The position numbers and the translations under genes were made by a program. The notes beneath the pieces were generated by a model. The model did not search any database. It was not told the origin of the DNA and worked only from the letters and a program-made list of their open reading frames with translations. Shown here piece after piece: positions 1 through 5,416 of a stretch of 5,416 nucleotides of DNA (positions are counted from its first letter, which is position 1; each line of letters begins with the position of its first letter). The stretch is from an uncultured Eubacteriales bacterium (GTDB lineage Bacteria > Bacillota_A > Clostridia > Lachnospirales > Cellulosilyticaceae): assembly GCA_900556665.1 (NCBI GenBank), contig USPX01000152.1, forward strand, positions 1 through 5,416, in the 5' to 3' direction.

Positions 1-2
1 GT

Positions 3-809
3 ACAGAAGCCGCTAAGGTACTTTTTCAAAAAGTGGCTGACGATAATGTCATAGATTTTGAAGCATTTAAAACAATTAAACGTCATGTAAAAGATAATTT
101 TAAAGATAACTTTAAAATTATAGGGTGCATTAATCTTTTTAAATATGCAGATAGTTATACGTATACACATAGTATTAACGTTGCACTGCTTAGTATGTTA
201 ATTGGTCAATGGATGAAATATGGGGAGAGCACAATTGAGTCATTGCTTATTGCAGGACTACTTCATGATATCGGTAAGATGAAAATAGATCCAGCTATTT
301 TAAATAAGCCAGGGAAATTAACAGATAGCGAGTTTGAGGAAATGAAAAATCATCCACGTTATTCTTATGAACTTTTACAACCAGAGCAAGGCATTAGCTT
401 AGATGTTAAAGTGGGAATCTTAATGCATCATGAGAAAATGGATGGCTCAGGTTATCCTTATGGCGTATATAGTGAAAATATTAACGATATTGCTAAAGTA
501 TTAGCTGTTGCTGATGTATATGATGCAATGCTTTCAGAAAGACCATATAAAAAGAAACACTCACCATTTGACGTTATGCAGCTCATGCAAGAAGGGGTAT
601 TTGGTAAGTTGGATACCAAGATATTGTTAACCTTTTTAACGCATATCGCATCTTATTATATTGGTGTATATGTACAACTAAGCACAGGAGAAATAGGAGA
701 GGTAGTTGCTATTAATCCAGCTTGTGTATTTAAACCGATTGTTAAGGTGAAAGATAAATATATAGATCTCTTTACTGAAAAATCTATCAGTATTGTGGAA
801 CTTACATAA
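3..809 (+). CDS. HD-GYP domain protein, probable cyclic-di-GMP phosphodiesterase (5' end missing)
   Basis: The frame is open to the left edge (first full codon at base 3), so the gene is truncated at its start; 268 residues are visible. The GTG at 33 has no ribosome binding site and is taken as an internal valine. Counting from base 3, the HD-GYP signature is complete: H56, the H88-D89 pair in LLHDIGK with K92, H117, H142-H143 in HHEKMDGSGYP (residues 142-152), and D171 in ADVYDAM. HD-GYP proteins are metal-dependent phosphodiesterases that usually hydrolyse cyclic di-GMP. Position 52, four residues before H56, is Tyr where trinuclear-site members such as RpfG-type proteins have Glu, which suggests a two-metal site (inference). 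No transmembrane helix or receiver domain is visible, but any N-terminal sensory part lies outside the window. A C-terminal tail of about 60 residues resembles the small beta-rich extension common in clostridial members. nfnA follows after 13 bases. The family call is secure; the substrate is inferred. Confidence 0.93.
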   Translation, partial: TEAAKVLFQKVADDNVIDFEAFKTIKRHVKDNFKDNFKIIGCINLFKYADSYTYTHSINVALLSMLIGQWMKYGESTIESLLIAGLLHDIGKMKIDPAILNKPGKLTDSEFEEMKNHPRYSYELLQPEQGISLDVKVGILMHHEKMDGSGYPYGVYSENINDIAKVLAVADVYDAMLSERPYKKKHSPFDVMQLMQEGVFGKLDTKILLTFLTHIASYYIGVYVQLSTGEIGEVVAINPACVFKPIVKVKDKYIDLFTEKSISIVELT

Positions 810-3800
810 ACAGGAGGAAGAGATGTATCAAATTATTGAGAAAATCAAATTAAATGAAACAGTTGAAAAAATGGTTGTTCATGCACCATATGTTGCTAGA
901 AAATGTGAACCAGGACAATTCGTAATTGTCTGTGCAGAAGAAGGCGATGAAAGAATCCCTCTTACAATTCAAGACTATGATCGCGAAAAAGAAACAGTAT
1001 CTATTATTTATCAAGTAGTAGGATACTCTACACGTAAAATCGCTTCAAAAGCACAAGGTGATTGCCTCGCAAGTGTAGCAGGACCTCTTGGTGTAGCAGC
1101 ACCACTTACAAAGAAAAAACGTGTACTTGGTATTGGGGGAGGCGTTGGTGCAGCACCTCTATATCCACAAATCAAAAAGCTTGTAGAAGCAGGTACAGAA
1201 TGTGATGTCATTTTAGGTGGCCGTTCAAAAGAATTTGTTATCCTTAAAGAAGACTTCGAAAAATATAGCAATGTACATATTGCAACAGATGATGGCACAT
1301 TAGGTAAAAAAGGATTCGTTACTGATATTTTAAAAGAACTTGTAGAAGCTGGTAACGAATACGATGAAGTTATTGCCATTGGACCACTTCCTATGATGCG
1401 TGCAGTTGTTAATTATACAAAACCACTTGATATTAAAACAATGGTTTCTTTAAACCCTATTATGATTGATGGAACCGGTATGTGTGGTGGTTGCCGTGTA
1501 ACAGTAGGCGGAGAAACAAAATTCGCTTGTGTAGATGGACCAGACTTTGATGGATTTTTAGTAGATTTTGATGAAGCAATGCGTCGTCAAGGTATGTACA
1601 AAGAACAAGAAGCACACATTTGCCGTATGAAACAACAGATAGGGGGACAAGAAAATGCCTAATATGTCATTAAACAAAGTACAAATGCCAGAGCAAGACC
1701 CAAATGTTCGTAACAAAAACTTTAAAGAAGTATCTCTTGGTTATACAAAAGAACAAGCTTTAGAAGAAGCAAGTCGTTGCTTAAACTGTAAACAACGTTT
1801 CTGTGTACAAGGTTGCCCAGTTAATGTACCTATTCCAGAGTTCATTCATGCAATCACAGAAGAAAACTTCGAAAAAGCATATGAAATCATTACATCTGAA
1901 AATGCCCTTCCAGCAATCTGTGGTCGTGTTTGTCCACAAGAAAACCAATGTGAAGGTAAATGTGTAAGAGGTAAAAAAGGTGAATCAGTAGGAATCGGAC
2001 GTCTTGAACGTTTCGTAGCTGACTACATGATGGCACAAAACAATCAAGAAGTGAAACCAGTAGCTTCTAATGGTAAAAAAGTAGCTATCGTAGGCGCAGG
2101 TCCAGCTGGTCTTACATGTGCAGGAAGTCTTGCAAAACAAGGTTATGAAGTAACATTATTTGAAGCCCTTCACGAAGTTGGTGGCGTACTTATGTATGGT
2201 ATTCCTGAATTTAGATTACCAAAAACACTTGTACGTAAAGAAATTGAAAAAATCGAAAAAATGGGCGTACATATTGAGAAAAACGTTATTGTTGGTAAAT
2301 CAATTACTATTGATGAATTAATGGAAGATGGTTATCAAGCTGTGTTCGTAGGTAGTGGTGCAGGTCTTCCTAAATTCATGAATATTCCAGGTGAAAACCT
2401 CAATGGTGTATATAGTGCCAATGAATTCTTAACACGTTCAAACTTAATGAAAGCTTATGATTTCCCTAACTCAGCAACACCTATTCATGTAGGTAAAAAC
2501 GTAGCTGTTGTAGGTGGTGGAAACGTAGCAATGGATGCAGCTAGAACAGCTAAGCGCCTTGGTGCAGAAAATGTATACATCGTTTACCGTCGTGGTGAAG
2601 AAGAACTTCCAGCAAGACGTGAAGAAGTACACCATGCAAAAGAAGAGGGCATCATCTTCAAATTACTTTGTAACCCAGAAGCAATTCATGGTGAAGAAGG
2701 CTGGGTAAAAGAACTTGAATGTATTGATATGCAACTTGGCGAGCCAGATGCTTCTGGTAGAAGAAGACCAGTAGCAATCGAAGGTAGTGCACATTGCATT
2801 CCAGTTGATACAGTTGTTATCGCTATAGGTCAAAGCCCTAACCCACTTATTCGTACAACAACTCCAGGACTTGAAGTAACTAAATGGGGTGGCATCATTG
2901 TTAATGAAGAAACAATGGCAACAAGTAAAGAAGGCGTATATGCAGGTGGTGACACTGTAACAGGTGCTGCAACAGTTATTTTAGCAATGGGTGCTGGTAA
3001 AAAAGCAGCTATGGCTATTGATGAAGCATTAAGTAAATAAAGATATTAGTCAAAAAATTTTGATGTATGTGTAATGCAAATGCATAAAATTAAGTAAAAG
3101 GCTTATACTATGCTTGTATAATATTTCATTTCATGAAAAGGAGTATAGTATATATGCGAAAATTTTTATTTATTACAGCACTTACATTAATGGGGCTTGC
3201 TTGCGTAGGTTGTACAACAGACAATGGTACTACTAATACACCTGCTACAACAGCACCTAATACGACCACTAATGCTACCGATACAACTGGTACTAATGGT
3301 GCAAATGCCACAGGAAATAACGCTGGTGGTACAAATGGGGCTATGAACAATGGTGCTGCTGGTACAAATGGTGCTATGACAAATAATACTATGAACAATG
3401 GTACTAATACAGTAAATGGTGCAACAAATGGGACAAGCACAGATAATGGTGCAGTAAATGGTGGCAGAGCTGCAACTAATACAACAGCTAAAAATGGTGT
3501 TGTGAATGACACAAATGGTATTGTAGATACAACTACAACAACTACTACACCATAATAAAGATGACTCCATATGAAATAAATGAAATAAGTTGCTATAGGC
3601 TCTATAGCAACTTATTTTTTTGTCGCTTATTACAATATGTGCTATAATAAGTAAAGTTATAACAATAAATTTCTACTTGGAAAGGAATTAGAGACGTGAA
3701 AGTTGTTTTACTTGCACTTAATGCAAAATATATTCATACATCTTTAGCTTTACGTTCCATTGCAACTTATTGTAAAGAGTATGAGGAGAATATTAAAGTA

Positions 3801-5416
3801 CTTGAACTAACTATTAATCAAAATGAAAATGATATTATAAAAACAATCTATGAAGAAGCACCAGATGTTTTAGGTATTTCATGCTATATCTGGAATATGT
3901 CATTTATTAAAATGCTTGTGCCAACGCTTAAGAAAATCTTACCAGACACTCAGATTATTTTAGGAGGACCTGAAGTGACTTATGAAGGGGAAGATTTATT
4001 AAATATATTACCAATCGACTTTGTAATGGAAGGCGAAGGGGAAGAAACTTGGAAAGAGTATTTAGATTACCTTTCAGGTAAAGGTGGGGCGCTCGAACAA
4101 ATTAGTGGACTCATTTATAAAAATGCTGAAGGCATGATTGTTAAAAATAGACCAAGACAACCACTGGATTTAGAGTATTTACCATTTGTATATGATTCTT
4201 TAGAGGGTCTTGAGCATAAAATTATTTATTATGAAGCTTCTAGAGGTTGCCCATTTAGATGTCAATACTGCTTATCATCTATTGAACACGGGGTACGTTT
4301 TGCGCCTTTAGAACGTGTGAAAGAGCATATGACATATTTCACAGAAAAACGCGTCAAACAAGTAAAATTTGTAGACCGTACATTTAATGCAAAACGTCAA
4401 TATGCTATGGAAATTTGGCAACATATTATGGCTATTGATAATGGCTATACGAACTTCCATTTTGAGATTGCAGCAGAGCTTTTAACAGATGAAATGATTG
4501 CCCTTTTAAAAGATGCAAGACCAGGTCTTATTCAATTTGAGATTGGAGTACAATCTACAAATCAACTAGTACTAGACACAATTATGCGTCCAATGCCATT
4601 TGCAGATATTAAAGAGGTAGTATTAAAGATTAAGGCACTTGGGAATATTCATCAACACTTAGATCTTATTGCAGGACTTCCTTATGAAGATTATGCATCA
4701 TTTGGCAAGTCATTTGATGATGTTATTTCACTACGTCCAGAGCAGTTTCAATTAGGGTTCTTAAAATTACTTAAAGGCTCAGGACTTCGTCAAAAAGCAG
4801 AAGAGTATGGTCTCATTTATAAAGCAGAGCCACCATATGAAATTCTTTATACAAAAGATGTAAGCTACAAAGAAATGTTATTATTACATGATATTGAAGA
4901 GATGTTAGAACGTTATTATAATAGCGAGCGTTTCAAAAATAGTTTAGAGTATTTATTTACAAGATTTGAGTCTCCATTTAAATGCTTTGACGCTTTAGCG
5001 AAATTCTGGATTGAAAAAGGCTATGATAAAATTCAGCACAATAAAATGTCTTACTACCATAAGCTCATTGAGTTTGCAGAAGGGTTTGAGAATGTCAATA
5101 GTGAAATCGTTAAAGAAATGATTCGTTTAGATTATCTCTTACATGAACATATTAGTGAAATGCCAGTGGCCTTTGAAACATTAGACCGTGAAAAATTTAA
5201 AGATCATCATACACTCATGTTAAAAGATGATAGCTTTATTGAAAAGTATGTACCAACCTTATTAGAGAAAGCACCACGTCATCGTTATCGTTTAGCACTA
5301 CTTGAAAACTTTAAATATAATGTATGGGAAGCATATTGCAATAATGACTATACACAAATTGAGGTATTAGAAGTGCCAAACTGTATATTATTTGATTATT
5401 CATCTCAAACTGTTAA

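Overview
The window is AT-rich, with A/T-ending codons, AGGAGG-type ribosome binding sites and TAA stops. Its gene content is an HD-GYP protein, an electron-bifurcating transhydrogenase and a B12-binding/DUF4080-type radical SAM protein. Together these point to an anaerobic low-GC Firmicute of the class Clostridia, perhaps a Lachnospiraceae/Cellulosilyticum-type organism. The class is a fairly confident inference; the genus is only an impression. All supported genes are on the + strand and almost every base is accounted for.

Bases 3-1662 and on to 3040 form one tightly packed cluster. It starts with the 3' part of an HD-GYP domain gene (cut by the left window edge). After 13 bases comes nfnA, which overlaps nfnB by 8 bases. 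NfnA and NfnB together form the flavin-based electron-bifurcating NADH-dependent reduced ferredoxin:NADP+ oxidoreductase. This cytoplasmic enzyme balances NADH, NADPH and ferredoxin pools in fermenting anaerobes. No convincing promoter or terminator separates the HD-GYP gene from nfnAB, so co-transcription is plausible.

Bases 3041-3621 hold a self-contained unit: an AT-rich promoter region with several small dyads, a 133-residue predicted lipoprotein and a strong 16-bp-stem intrinsic terminator. The exported part of the lipoprotein is almost entirely Thr, Asn, Gly and Ala, with internal repeats. It is the least understood object in the window. One possible promoter resembles the forespore sigma-G consensus, which is a testable but weak hint.

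Bases 3620-5416 start with a good extended -10 promoter that abuts the terminator. It drives a GTG-started gene for a radical SAM protein with an N-terminal B12-binding-type domain and a C-terminal region like DUF4080. That frame is open for 573 codons and runs off the right edge. No RNA genes, mobile elements, CRISPR arrays or attachment sites were seen. I found no clear evidence of a wholly new multi-gene system; the best leads are the low-complexity lipoprotein, the uncharacterised radical SAM enzyme and the pairing of an HD-GYP gene with nfnAB.
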